Counted from the first letter of the stretch, positions 35,823 to 44,302 are shown. The stretch: 64,000 nt of DNA from an uncultured Candidatus Peregrinibacteria bacterium (GCA_903854335.1 CAINVY010000005.1:62001-126000); one strand, 5' to 3'. Notes: a model not told the origin generated them from the sequence alone. Made by a program: numbers and translations.

Positions 35823-36407
35823 ATGCAGCCAGGAAAACTCGTGCTAATCATCGGACCGAGCGGGGTCGGGAAGAGCGTGATTTTGAAAGACCTGCGCAAG
35901 CGACACCCGGAATTCGTCTTTCCGAGATCCGCCACGACCAGGGAGCGACGGCCAAACGAAGGTACCGACCTCTACCGCTTCCTGTCTGAGGAGGCATTCG
36001 ATGCCTTGATCCAAAACGAACAGGTCCTCGAGTGGGCGCAGGTGCACGACGGGGCACGTTACGGAACATTGAAGGAGGAGATCCTTCCCGCGATCGAGGC
36101 GGGCAAGACCGTCATTCGCGAAGTGGATGTGCAGGGATTTCAGAGTATCCGCGAGAATGCACTCTTCTCCGGAACAACCCCGCGCTACCCGCTCGTCTCC
36201 ATTTTCATTCTTCCGGAGAGCAAGGAACAGCTCATCAGACGCATCACGCATCGCGCACCCATTTCATCCGACGAGCTTGCGCACAGAGTGGAGAGCATGG
36301 ATCGAGAGCTTGATCAGGCGAAGTTCTGCACGCTACAGATCCTCAATCGAGAAGGGAAACTGGAAGAGACGCTGCGCGAAGTCGAAGCCGCGCTCGCAGC
36401 TCGGTGA
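35823..36407 (+). CDS. gmk: guanylate kinase
   Basis: 194 residues. Phosphorylates GMP/dGMP. P-loop GPSGVGKS (about 10-17), GMP-binding RSATTRERRPNEG.DLYRF, then the lid region and DVQGFQSIR. ATG 35823 was chosen because TACCAT (35811-35816) ends 6 nt before it and the P-loop then sits at the normal distance; an in-frame ATG at 35781 would overlap the promoter region. Confidence 0.95.
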   Translation: MQPGKLVLIIGPSGVGKSVILKDLRKRHPEFVFPRSATTRERRPNEGTDLYRFLSEEAFDALIQNEQVLEWAQVHDGARYGTLKEEILPAIEAGKTVIREVDVQGFQSIRENALFSGTTPRYPLVSIFILPESKEQLIRRITHRAPISSDELAHRVESMDRELDQAKFCTLQILNREGKLEETLREVEAALAAR

Positions 36408-36489
36408 CTCCTCTCCTCTCACTGACCTTTCGCGTGCAATGCAATTCGGTTCTTTTTTTTTCGGATGCAAAAGGCGTACCATCTCAGCG

Positions 36490-37113
36490 ATGCGTTCCAA
36501 GTATTTCACGATCTCCCTCTGGATCCCTCTGGCCATCCTCGCGGGGTTCATCATCCATACCGTTTCTTCTCCCTCGAAGACATTCGCATCATCAGTCACG
36601 CCCATGTCCATCACCGTGGATGGGAAGACCATTCCCCTCAAGAGCCAAACGATCATGGCGAATCCGGGGCAGACATTCATCATCGACATCATGACATCGA
36701 ATTTAATGAATCAACCCTGTCCGTTAACCGTCACGGGAAGCGTCTTCCCGGGCACGACTCTCCAGTACAACTCCCTGACCAAAGTCTCGATCGCCTACTT
36801 CAATCCACAGCTCATCATCCACTCTGCAGACTGCTCCACCGATCCCAGCCACGTCGTCTTCGGCTGCGGTGCCACTCCCAAGCTCGAAAACGGATCGTCC
36901 CCCGTCATTCTCTATCCGGGCATGAGTAAACGCTTCCGCTTCTCCGTAAAAGTCCCGACGACGAAATGGCAATGCACTGCACATACCGCACTATCACTGA
37001 ATTTTGCTGGTCGACCTCTGGGTCATTGGCCCAATTCTTGCAAAAAAGAGTTTCGTTCTCTGCAGGGCTCCCTGGAATTGCGCTTCGTGCCGGCGACGCC
37101 GTGCGTGAAGTGA
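36490..37113 (+). CDS. membrane-anchored/secreted hypothetical protein
   Basis: 207 residues. N-terminal hydrophobic segment (FTISLWIPLAILAGFIIHTV) works as signal or anchor; the rest is a beta-rich domain with six Cys (QPCPL, ADCSTD, FGCGAT, WQCTAH, SCKKE, TPCVK) that could form disulfides outside the cell. TACCAT ends 7 nt upstream of the ATG. No family recognised. Confidence 0.6.
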   Translation: MRSKYFTISLWIPLAILAGFIIHTVSSPSKTFASSVTPMSITVDGKTIPLKSQTIMANPGQTFIIDIMTSNLMNQPCPLTVTGSVFPGTTLQYNSLTKVSIAYFNPQLIIHSADCSTDPSHVVFGCGATPKLENGSSPVILYPGMSKRFRFSVKVPTTKWQCTAHTALSLNFAGRPLGHWPNSCKKEFRSLQGSLELRFVPATPCVK

Positions 37114-37143
37114 TGCCGGATGATTCCTGTATACTGAAGACTC

Positions 37144-38838
37144 ATGGCTCATACATGCATCACGTGCAAAGCGGCTTATGAGATTTCACCGACGGAACTG
37201 CAATGGTACGAACGCGTTGGCTTCGCTCCCCCCGATGTTTGTTTCATGTGCGATCAGAAACATCGCATCTCTTTCCGCAACAGCCGCAAGCTCTACCACC
37301 GTACCTGCGATGCGACGGGACAGAACATCATCTCGATCTACAACAAAGATCTCCCGTACAAAGTGTATCGAAGCGAATCATGGTATGGCGACGCGTGGGA
37401 TGCGACCGAGATGGGAAGGCCGTTTGATTTCTCCCGTCCGTTCTTCGAACAGTTTCGGTCGCTGGATCTCGCAGTCCCCCGTCTTGCGCTCAACAACGTC
37501 AATGCGGAGAACAGCGATTACTGCAACATGACGTTCGGGAATAGGAACTGCTACCTCGTCTTCGGCGGGGACTTCAATGAAGATGTCATGTACGGAACGC
37601 TCTGCATGCACAATCGCTCCAGTCTGGACATCGATTTCTCGAATGAATGCGAACTCTGTTCCGACATCTCCAACAGCATCGGCTGCTACGCATGTCGCAC
37701 CGCCTTCGACTGCAAGAATTGTTTCGAGTGCGCCTTCGTGAGCGACTGCACGGGCTGTAAGAATTGCGTCCTTTGCACCGACCTCGTCCAGAAATCGTAC
37801 TGCTTGCGTAACAAGCAACTCTCGAAGGAAGAGTTCGAGCTCCAAACCGCCGCGCTGCGCAGCGGCTCTTTCGCGGCGGAAAAAGCCTGCCGTAGAGAAT
37901 TTCAATCTATGCTCGCGGGACGCGTCGTGAAAGCGGCGCACAACATCGCCTGCATCGATTGCACAGGCGATTACCAACAGAATTCCAAGAACTGCATCAA
38001 CGCATTCGACATCTATGAATCGGAGGATCTCTGCGACGTGATCTACGCCAGCAAGTCGAAAGATTGCTTCCGATGCAGTCTCCTCGGAAACGATTCGGAG
38101 CTTTGCTACAGCCTCCTCTCCAGTCTCAACGCCAAGCAGTGTCGTTTCTGTAACTTCGTCATCGATTCATGGAATGTCGATTACTCGAGCTTCGTATTCA
38201 ATTGCCAGAATGTCTTCGGCTGCGTGGGGCTGCGGCGAAAAAAGTACTGCTTCCTGAACAAGCAGTATGAAAAGGAAGAGTACGAGGCGCTCGTGCCAAA
38301 GATCATCGAACACATGAGGAAGACCCCCCTTCGCTCCTCCGGAGCTTCGGAGGGGCAGGCCGGAGAGTGGGGCGCATACTTCCCCAAATCATTCTCGCCA
38401 TTCTCCTACAACGAATCATCCGCCATTGAATACTTCCCGATGACGAAGGAAGAAGCGTCCATCCAAGGTTTCGGCTGGCGAGAACTGACCGAAGAGCTCG
38501 CGGGAAGCTCCGGCATGAAGACTCTTTCCGCCTCCTCTCTCCCCGATAATATTGAAGACGCTGGAGACGACATCCTCTCTGCCGCAATCGTCACGGAAGC
38601 ATCCGGCCGCCCCTTCCGCATCCAAAAATCCGAATTGGAATTGTATCGAAGAATGCATCTTCCGCTCCCTCGCCTCCATCCCGACGAGCGCTACCGCCGA
38701 AGGAAGACTCAGCGCAATCCACGCTCACTCTGGAAAAGGAAATGTGCCAAATGTGCCAAGGAGATCGAATCGACCTACGCCCCAGACCGTTTGGAAACTG
38801 TCTATTGCGAGGGATGTTATTTGAAGGAGATGTATTGA
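37144..38838 (+). CDS. very Cys-rich repeat protein with terminal zinc ribbons
   Basis: 564 residues. N-terminal CITCKAAYEI...CFMCDQ and C-terminal CAKCAKEIESTY...CEGC look like zinc-binding treble clefs. The central 350 residues carry more than 30 Cys in a regular pattern (NCxxC, CxxCxxC: FDCKNCFECAFVSDCTGCKNCVLC), including twice a YC(L/F)xN KQ(L/Y)xKEE(F/Y)E motif at about residues 219 and 362. Such proteins recur in CPR genomes under uninformative names. The spacing suggests a solenoid with Cys ladders, perhaps binding metal. TATACT ends 8 nt upstream. Function unknown. Confidence 0.75.
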   Translation: MAHTCITCKAAYEISPTELQWYERVGFAPPDVCFMCDQKHRISFRNSRKLYHRTCDATGQNIISIYNKDLPYKVYRSESWYGDAWDATEMGRPFDFSRPFFEQFRSLDLAVPRLALNNVNAENSDYCNMTFGNRNCYLVFGGDFNEDVMYGTLCMHNRSSLDIDFSNECELCSDISNSIGCYACRTAFDCKNCFECAFVSDCTGCKNCVLCTDLVQKSYCLRNKQLSKEEFELQTAALRSGSFAAEKACRREFQSMLAGRVVKAAHNIACIDCTGDYQQNSKNCINAFDIYESEDLCDVIYASKSKDCFRCSLLGNDSELCYSLLSSLNAKQCRFCNFVIDSWNVDYSSFVFNCQNVFGCVGLRRKKYCFLNKQYEKEEYEALVPKIIEHMRKTPLRSSGASEGQAGEWGAYFPKSFSPFSYNESSAIEYFPMTKEEASIQGFGWRELTEELAGSSGMKTLSASSLPDNIEDAGDDILSAAIVTEASGRPFRIQKSELELYRRMHLPLPRLHPDERYRRRKTQRNPRSLWKRKCAKCAKEIESTYAPDRLETVYCEGCYLKEMY

Positions 38839-38965
38839 TATTTTTCCCTTCAGAGAACCTTGATGGGCGAAGGGGCGGTGGGTCAAGTTCTGCTCGTGTT
38901 CGTTTGTGCTGGAAAGGAGATCCGGAAGGCAAAGCCCATCGCTTTCAGTGATTGATTGGTGGAAC

Positions 38966-39196
38966 TCACATCCTTTCTTCATCAATAAGCTGTTCATCTT
39001 GTATATCAATCCCCAACGCTCTGATTGCAGTAACCACTGATTCTCTCTCATCTTCCGTAACTCCAAACACTGAAATATGAAAGCCCCCGCTGGAAAAGCT
39101 TCTGCCTCCTAACAACCGAGATCGTTTGGCATGCTCAATTTGCCGCCATTGAGCAGATGACTCTCTGGTCGCAACCATCCTTAATAAAGTACTCAT
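38966..39196 (-). CDS. small hypothetical protein
   Basis: 76 residues from ATG 39196 (MSTLLRMVATRESSAQ...). Predicted alpha/beta with an acidic C-terminus (VTEDERESVVTAIRALGI). AT-richer than its neighbours and isolated between the Cys-rich gene and the tRNAs. Could be real or chance. Confidence 0.4.
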   Translation of the reverse strand: MSTLLRMVATRESSAQWRQIEHAKRSRLLGGRSFSSGGFHISVFGVTEDERESVVTAIRALGIDIQDEQLIDEERM

Positions 39197-39298
39197 GAAT
39201 ACATGATAACATTGAAAATATTTTTGTCGAACGCATGTATTTTTGCTTACATTAGCCAAGAAATCGTTGTGGACCACGGCGTTCGAGAAGGCTGGTGG

Positions 39299-39324
39299 AC
39301 CACGGCGTTCGCGAACGCCGTGGT
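39299..39324. repeat. 26-bp palindrome enclosing the tRNA-Ala CCA end
   Basis: ACCACGGCGTTCG followed by its reverse complement. The encoded CCA and discriminator base of tRNA-Ala (39321-39324) form one arm. A degenerate half copy (ggaccacggcgttcg) sits just beyond at 39271-39285. Confidence 0.8.
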
Positions 39325-39397
39325 GGAGCTGAGGGGACTTGAACCCCTGACCTTCTGCATGCCATGCAGACGCTCTAGCCAGCTGAGCTACAGCCCC
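39321..39397 (-). tRNA. tRNA-Ala(GGC)
   Basis: 77 nt with encoded CCA. Acceptor GGGGCTG / CAGCTCC, D arm GCTC..GAGC, anticodon stem TCTGC/GCAGA with loop ATGGCAT (anticodon GGC), T arm AGGGG TTCAAGT CCCCT. Confidence 0.95.
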
Positions 39398-39414
39398 ACA
39401 TCAATTGAATCATT

Positions 39415-39448
39415 GTCGCGAAGGCAAGCTTTGCTTGCCTGGAGCGAC
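39415..39448. repeat. hairpin between the two tRNA genes
   Basis: GTCGC ga AGGCAAGC ttt GCTTGCCT gga GCGAC: a two-part stem of REP type. Confidence 0.55.
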
Positions 39449-39509
39449 TCCTCTGAGGGAAAAGAGAGCTCATGAGAGAGAAACCGTAGGTTTTTCTTTC
39501 ATGCATTAA

Positions 39510-39587
39510 TGGTGCGCCCGGCAGGATTTGAACCTACGACTTCCAGATCCGCAATCTGGCGTTCTATCCAGGCTGAACTACGGGCGC
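39510..39587 (-). tRNA. tRNA-Arg(GCG)
   Basis: 78 nt with encoded CCA. Acceptor GCGCCCG / CGGGCGC, D arm GTTC..GAAC, anticodon stem CCAGA/TCTGG with loop TTGCGGA (anticodon GCG), T arm GTAGG TTCAAAT CCTGC. Most bacteria use A34 (inosine) here. Confidence 0.93.
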
Positions 39588-39734
39588 ACGGTATTGAAGG
39601 AGCAAGGAAAAACACGCGGCGTTCGCTGAGGAAAGACTAGCATTAGAAACGGGATGAGGACAATGACTATTCCGTGCCGCTTTCGGCATTTCACCCCCCT
39701 CCCCTTTTCCCGCCCCCTTCCCTATACTGCTGCC

Positions 39735-40184
39735 ATGAAAGTCACCCTTCTCCTCGGTTCGAAATCCGACAGCGACTTCGCACAGAAGATCGTCGCCGTT
39801 CTCGACGAATTCTCCGTTCCTTCACAGATCATCGTCGCTTCGGCCCATAAAGTACCGGAGAAGGTCATCGAGACGATCGAGGAATTGAATACGGATCCGC
39901 AGCCTCAAGTCGTCATTACCGTGGTCGGCATGAGCAACGGACTCGGCGGTGTTGTCGCCGGCAGCTGCGTCCATCCTGTCATCACCTGCCCCCCGCTCAA
40001 GACGCTCGAAGAGTACCAAGTCGATCTCCATTCGAGTCTGCGCATGCCGTCGGATGTTCCCGTCATGACGGTGCTGAACCCCAAAAATGCGGCGCTCGCT
40101 GCCGTGCGGATCCTGGCGGAAAGCGATGAGGAGCTCAAAGGGATGCTGAAAACGCGGATTGCAAGGATCAAGGCAGAGTACTAG
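39735..40184 (+). CDS. purE: N5-carboxyaminoimidazole ribonucleotide mutase (PurE)
   Basis: 149 residues, class I PurE length. Moves the carboxyl group of N5-CAIR to make CAIR in purine synthesis. GSKSDSDF (substrate phosphate loop), ASAHKVPE (catalytic His region, usually SAHRTP) and GMSNGLGGVVAG (usually GGAAHLPGMVA) are visible. The last two blocks deviate, so an unusual PurE branch is likely. TATACT (39723-39728) ends 6 nt before the ATG. Confidence 0.9.
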   Translation: MKVTLLLGSKSDSDFAQKIVAVLDEFSVPSQIIVASAHKVPEKVIETIEELNTDPQPQVVITVVGMSNGLGGVVAGSCVHPVITCPPLKTLEEYQVDLHSSLRMPSDVPVMTVLNPKNAALAAVRILAESDEELKGMLKTRIARIKAEY

Positions 40185-40196
40185 GATGCGCCCTTC

Positions 40197-40550
40197 ATGA
40201 AAAGAGACCCCCTCAAAAAGGCCAAACTCTTCGCCGAACAGCAACTGACTCCGGCTCTACAAGCCCTCTCCAAAGCCGAGGCTCGTCAAGGATCGGCGGC
40301 AAGCGAAACCATCGTCGCCATTCGGAAAAATGCAGGAAAAAGAGTGCTGCAATTCATCGAACACAGCAAGGCATTGGGAGGGAAGACTATCGAGCCCGCG
40401 GCGGCGGTCGCCTTTTTGGATTTGCGCAATCACTTCAGCTTCCTCCTCGATAGGCTCAATCGGGAACCTCCCTTGCCTGCCAAGCCGCAATACATCGACG
40501 AAGTAGTTCCTCTCATCCGCAAAGTCTTTTCGGGATTTCGCCAAGGATAA
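40197..40550 (+). CDS. helical hypothetical protein
   Basis: 117 residues, all-helical and basic, no signal peptide. It starts 12 nt after purE, so likely co-transcribed. No family recognised. Confidence 0.55.
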   Translation: MKRDPLKKAKLFAEQQLTPALQALSKAEARQGSAASETIVAIRKNAGKRVLQFIEHSKALGGKTIEPAAAVAFLDLRNHFSFLLDRLNREPPLPAKPQYIDEVVPLIRKVFSGFRQG

Positions 40551-40580
40551 TTAATGCCGTGACCTGCTACCATGCTCGCC

Positions 40581-41174
40581 ATGACTGCGATCACGTTGGA
40601 AACCCTCCGCGAAAAATTGAAAGAGTGGAAAGGATGCGATTTACAGAAGACGGCAAACCCCGTTCTGGGAGAGGGCAATCCACAGGCCACGATCATGTTC
40701 ATCGGCGAAGCTCCGGGGCAGAAGGAAGACGAGCAGGGTCGACCGTTCGTGGGAGCGGCGGGGCAATTTCTCGACGAGCTCCTCTCCTCCATCGGACTGA
40801 GCCGTGCCGACGTCTACATCAGCAATGTCGTGAAGTACCGCCCCCCCGAAAATCGCGATCCCCTGCCGATCGAGAAAGAGCAGTGCGAGCCGTGGCTCAT
40901 GCTCGAAATCGCTCTCATTCAGCCGCGCGTCATCGTTCCACTCGGGAAGCATGCACTCGGAAATTTCTTCACGAAGTTGAGCATCTCCACCGCGCACGGC
41001 CAGGCGCAAAAACTCACGGATGCCGTCACGATCTTTCCCATCTTCCATCCTGCTGCGGCCCTCCATAACGGCGGTCTGCGTCAGACGCTCTACGACGATT
41101 TCACCGCGCTCAAGAAGTTTCTTACTGAGTCCAACATTCCCATTGCGCGCTCACCGCTCGCCGCTGACCGCTAA
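40581..41174 (+). CDS. family 4 (type a) uracil-DNA glycosylase lacking a full Fe-S site
   Basis: 197 residues. Removes uracil from DNA. Motif A GEAPGQKEDEQGRPFVGAAG and the C-terminal FHPAA motif are typical of UDGa. The family normally holds [4Fe-4S] with four Cys (CxxC near the N-terminus, Cys in NVVKCRPP, and a later Cys). Here the N-terminal pair reads WKGC and the third position reads NVVKYRPP, leaving two of four. ATG 40581 follows TACCAT (40568-40573) by 7 nt. Confidence 0.9.
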   Translation: MTAITLETLREKLKEWKGCDLQKTANPVLGEGNPQATIMFIGEAPGQKEDEQGRPFVGAAGQFLDELLSSIGLSRADVYISNVVKYRPPENRDPLPIEKEQCEPWLMLEIALIQPRVIVPLGKHALGNFFTKLSISTAHGQAQKLTDAVTIFPIFHPAAALHNGGLRQTLYDDFTALKKFLTESNIPIARSPLAADR

Positions 41175-41182
41175 CCGTTCTC

Positions 41183-41545
41183 TTGTCTTCCCTCCTCTTC
41201 AGCATCGGCCTCTCCGCTCTCCTCTCCGTGACGTCGCTCGTGGTTGTCCTCTTTCGCGTCAGTCCCCTGACCTCGCCGGTCCAAGCGCTCCCCGCCTTCT
41301 TCGCCTCCTTCTTCCTCGCCGTCAGTTCCGTCTCCGCCATCCTGCTCTTCCTCCTCTGGCGGCTCCTGCCCATCCACACATGGGACACGGGAAAGATTCT
41401 CTCGATCTCCGTACGCCAAGGCATCTTCATCGCCTCCGCGACCTCCATCATGATTCTCTTCTATCTGCTCGGCCTGCTGACATGGTGGATCGCGCTTCTG
41501 ATCTACGCGGTCTTTATCCTCATCGAGCTCGCCATCAACTCCTAG
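41183..41545 (+). CDS. four-helix membrane protein of unknown function
   Basis: 120 residues, about four membrane helices and few soluble residues. The first codon appears to be TTG, 8 nt after the UDG stop, so co-transcription is likely. No ATG occurs early in the frame. No family recognised. Confidence 0.55.
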   Translation: MSSLLFSIGLSALLSVTSLVVVLFRVSPLTSPVQALPAFFASFFLAVSSVSAILLFLLWRLLPIHTWDTGKILSISVRQGIFIASATSIMILFYLLGLLTWWIALLIYAVFILIELAINS

Positions 41546-41597
41546 AGCGGCAGGTATGGATGAGTAATTTTTGCTATTCGAAGCCAAGTATTTGTAT

Positions 41598-41625
41598 TTG
41601 CTATATTTTGAAATCATTTTATCAT
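41598..41625 (+). promoter_or_regulatory. promoter of the gene at 41632
   Basis: TTGCTA (41598-41603), 16-nt spacer, TATCAT (41620-41625), ending 6 nt before the ATG: a leaderless arrangement. Confidence 0.6.
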
Positions 41626-41631
41626 ATCCAT

Positions 41632-42351
41632 ATGAGTACTCCGGAACTCACTGGCCAGCCAATCAAGACAATCGACATCTGCGAAGATCTCGATGGAGCA
41701 GCTGCGACTTTTGTCGAAATATGCAAACAACATCCAAAGGCTTCTTCGATTGTAGAGTATTGCAGGAACGCCGGCTTCGGCGCTGAGCTACTCCACCTAC
41801 TCGGATCGAGCATCACGCCGCTTGCTATTCGCTGCCAGACAGCCTTTCAAACATCTATCACGCTTCAGCTGGAAGATCCCACTTCCACGCTCGTCCAAGA
41901 TGTGAAAAATGTCTTCGCACATTCGCAAAAATCCGTAAGTTATCTCGAGATCTTCCAACAATTTCCGAGTGAAGCATTTAAAGCTCTGCATGCATATTCT
42001 GCTACGGGCAATCTGCATGAGAGATCGCTACTTGAGATACTTGAGATACGAGAAGGTCATGAAACACACAGTCATGCAATCGGCGCAAATATTCATAAAG
42101 CCATTCTCCATCAACTTCGTGAGTTTCTGCGGGAAAATAGTATTGAGTCAGAAATATTAAAAGAAGCCGGTCATTCCTCTCCAGACGGTATCCAACTCAA
42201 GCAGGATTATCCAAGGGATGAAATCGACGCTCTCTTGGCACAACTGAAGGGGCAACTGCCATATAAGCTGGATATATATTATCTACATAATAATTCATCG
42301 GAGTTGGCTGGGCATCATCATGCAGTGGTCAATGGCTTGTGCTTCAGATGA
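41632..42351 (+). CDS. hypothetical protein in an AT-rich island
   Basis: 239 residues, soluble, mostly helical, with a His-rich C-terminus (LAGHHHAVVNG) and several Cys (DICEDL, EICKQH, EYCRNAG). AT-richer than the flanking UDG and pheS genes, which suggests a different origin. No family recognised. Confidence 0.6.
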   Translation: MSTPELTGQPIKTIDICEDLDGAAATFVEICKQHPKASSIVEYCRNAGFGAELLHLLGSSITPLAIRCQTAFQTSITLQLEDPTSTLVQDVKNVFAHSQKSVSYLEIFQQFPSEAFKALHAYSATGNLHERSLLEILEIREGHETHSHAIGANIHKAILHQLREFLRENSIESEILKEAGHSSPDGIQLKQDYPRDEIDALLAQLKGQLPYKLDIYYLHNNSSELAGHHHAVVNGLCFR

Positions 42352-42385
42352 AGAATTCATGTATCGGAATATGTGAATGGCGAGA

Positions 42386-42399
42386 CGTTCTCGAGAACG
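42386..42399. promoter_or_regulatory. possible operator upstream of pheS
   Basis: Perfect 14-bp palindrome CGTTCTCGAGAACG ending 1 nt before the TATGCT -10 box (42401-42406), so a bound protein would block RNA polymerase. Confidence 0.45.
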
Positions 42400-42412
42400 G
42401 TATGCTTTCGCC

Positions 42413-43438
42413 ATGACTTCCCCGGCCGTTCCCTCTCTCTCCGGCATTCAAGAGCGCATCCGCTCTGCTTCGACAGTTTTGGAACTCGATGCCATCGAGC
42501 AGGATCTCTTCGGAAGGAAGCAAGGACTCCTCACCGTCGCGATGAAGGAACTCTCTCAGGCAACGCCCGAGGAGCGGATCGCGAAGGGAAAATCATTGAA
42601 TGCGCTCAAACAGGAATGCACGACACTCCTCGCAGATCGCCGACGGGAGCTTTCGCTGTCGGCACTCGGATCGCTGGCGCAAACGGATCCGTTGGATGTG
42701 ACGTTGGATCTGCCAAAGCATGATCGCGGCCATCTCCACCTCATTCCCGAATTCATCCGCAGCGTGGAAGAGGTGTTCGGACGGATGGGATTTGGGGTTG
42801 CGGAGGGCCCTGAAATCGAAGATGAGGCTCGGCAATTCGATCTGCTGAATTTTCCGAGGGAGCACGCCGCGCGCGATGCGCAGGACATCTTCTACGTCGA
42901 CATCGATGCCCCTCCCGACAATCGTTTCCTCCTGCGCGGCCACACCTCTCCGGTGCAAATTCGTTACATGCAGACGCACAAGCCGCCGCTGCGCATCATC
43001 TGCCCGGGGAAGGTCTACCGCAAAGATGCCGACGCCACACACTCCCCCATGTTCCACCAGTTCGAGGGACTCATGATCGACAGAGATACATCCCTCGCGA
43101 ACATGAAAGCCGTGATGATCACCGCAATCCGCGAGCTCATTTCGCCGAACGCGGAATTTCGCTTCCGCACGGGCTTCTTCCCGTTCGTTGAACCCGGCCT
43201 CGAGGTGGATATGCGCTGGCAGGGAGACGAGGGCGCGAGCCGGGAAGGAAAGTGGATGGAGATCGCGGGGTGCGGCATGGTGCATCCGAGTGTCCTTAAG
43301 AATTGCGGCATCGATCCCAAGAAGTGGCAGGGATTCGCCTTCGGGTTTGGCGTGGAGCGAATGCTGATGATCAAGCATCAGATTCCCGATCTTCGATCGT
43401 TCTTCGAAGGTGATCTGCGATTTCTGCGTCAGTTCTAA
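42413..43438 (+). CDS. pheS: phenylalanyl-tRNA synthetase alpha subunit
   Basis: 341 residues. Class II synthetase catalytic subunit. An N-terminal coiled coil is followed by motif 1 (FGVAEGPEIEDE), motif 2 (FRKD-like CPGKVYRKDADATHSPMFHQFEGL) and motif 3 (GFAFGFGVERMLMI). The start was set at ATG 42413 because TATGCT ends 6 nt before it. pheT does not follow; pyrE on the other strand does, so the usual pheST pair is split. Confidence 0.96.
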   Translation: MTSPAVPSLSGIQERIRSASTVLELDAIEQDLFGRKQGLLTVAMKELSQATPEERIAKGKSLNALKQECTTLLADRRRELSLSALGSLAQTDPLDVTLDLPKHDRGHLHLIPEFIRSVEEVFGRMGFGVAEGPEIEDEARQFDLLNFPREHAARDAQDIFYVDIDAPPDNRFLLRGHTSPVQIRYMQTHKPPLRIICPGKVYRKDADATHSPMFHQFEGLMIDRDTSLANMKAVMITAIRELISPNAEFRFRTGFFPFVEPGLEVDMRWQGDEGASREGKWMEIAGCGMVHPSVLKNCGIDPKKWQGFAFGFGVERMLMIKHQIPDLRSFFEGDLRFLRQF

Positions 43439-43459
43439 TCACAGTCTCGATCACTTCGC

Positions 43460-44098
43460 TTAAATATTCTTGCCCCACTCCGTCGGCTCTTCGATGAATT
43501 TCTCCACCATCGTGGCTTCTTCCTCGGACACTCTCCCCTCTCTCAAAGCCACCTTCAGAAGAGTGGAAATGGAGGAAAGAGGATGCAAAGCGATTCTCTC
43601 AATCTGTGCGTGATCCAGTGAGGAGAGGAATTCGTACGTGAAGATCGAGACGATGTCCGAGACAGTCGCCTTCCCCTCTTCCCGAAGCGCGCTCACCGTG
43701 GAAACGGAACTGCCGCCCGTGGAAATGAGGTCCTCGATAACGACGACGTGCTTCTCCGGTTTCAAATCTCCCTCAATGCGTTTCTTCGCGCCGTGCTCCT
43801 TCGCTTGGGCACGCACATAAACGAACGGAAGACCAAGACGATCGGCAACAAGCGCCGCCCATCCGATCGCCGCAGTGGCGGTACCGGCGATGACATCGGG
43901 TTCGACATGGAGCGTCTTCACGCGCGATGCCAACGCATTGACGATGAAGTCCCGAGCATCGGGATGGCTGTAGATCATCCGGTTGTCGCAATAGATCGGC
44001 GATTTGATACCACTCACCCACGTGAAGGGCTTGCTCGGCGAAAGCTTCACGGCACCGATCGAGAGGAGAAATTCTGCGATACGTTCACCATGCGGCAT
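43460..44098 (-). CDS. pyrE: orotate phosphoribosyltransferase
   Basis: 212 residues. Makes OMP from orotate and PRPP. The PRPP-binding motif VVIEDLISTGGSS is near residue 120, and the N-terminal SIGAVKLSPSKPFTWVSGIKSPIYCDNR is typical. ATG 44098 (MPHGERIAEF) was chosen because TACCAT ends 6 nt upstream; the frame is open 30 codons further but unlike the family. Confidence 0.95.
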   Translation of the reverse strand: MPHGERIAEFLLSIGAVKLSPSKPFTWVSGIKSPIYCDNRMIYSHPDARDFIVNALASRVKTLHVEPDVIAGTATAAIGWAALVADRLGLPFVYVRAQAKEHGAKKRIEGDLKPEKHVVVIEDLISTGGSSVSTVSALREEGKATVSDIVSIFTYEFLSSLDHAQIERIALHPLSSISTLLKVALREGRVSEEEATMVEKFIEEPTEWGKNI

Positions 44099-44168
44099 GA
44101 GAGGATGGTAGCAGAGGAGGAAGCGGTGGCAAGGTTGTGATGTGTTGGACTCTCGGAAATTCGCAACA

Positions 44169-44196
44169 TTGACTTCCCCCCACTCCATCGTAAAAT
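44169..44196 (+). promoter_or_regulatory. promoter of the ilvA leader
   Basis: TTGACT (44169-44174), 16-nt spacer, TAAAAT (44191-44196). Confidence 0.65.
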
Positions 44197-44205
44197 GCTC
44201 TCAAC

Positions 44206-44256
44206 ATGCATCGATCCACCATTATTATCAGCATGAGCATTCCACGCATGGCGTGA
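44206..44256 (+). CDS. ilvA leader peptide (putative attenuation peptide)
   Basis: 16-codon frame MHRSTIIISMSIPRMA ending TGA, starting 9 nt after the -10 box. It has Ile codons ATT ATT ATC in a row plus a fourth ATT, and a Thr just before the run. It is followed by an intrinsic terminator 25 nt later and then by ilvA, the first enzyme of isoleucine synthesis. That is the layout of ribosome-mediated attenuation: stalling at Ile codons when Ile-tRNA is scarce would favour read-through. The function is inferred from layout. Confidence 0.65.
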   Translation: MHRSTIIISMSIPRMA

Positions 44257-44280
44257 GAAGTAGTTGCTGCTCTCTACTCT

Positions 44281-44302
44281 CCCGCGCCGAAGCGGGTTTT
44301 TT
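44281..44302 (+). terminator. attenuator terminator before ilvA
   Basis: CCCGC, loop GCCGAA, GCGGG, then TTTTTT, located 19 nt before the ilvA ATG. Upstream AGTAG/CTACT (44259-44263 / 44274-44278) and CACGC/GCGTG (44243-44247 / 44251-44255) can form earlier hairpins. Confidence 0.7.
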
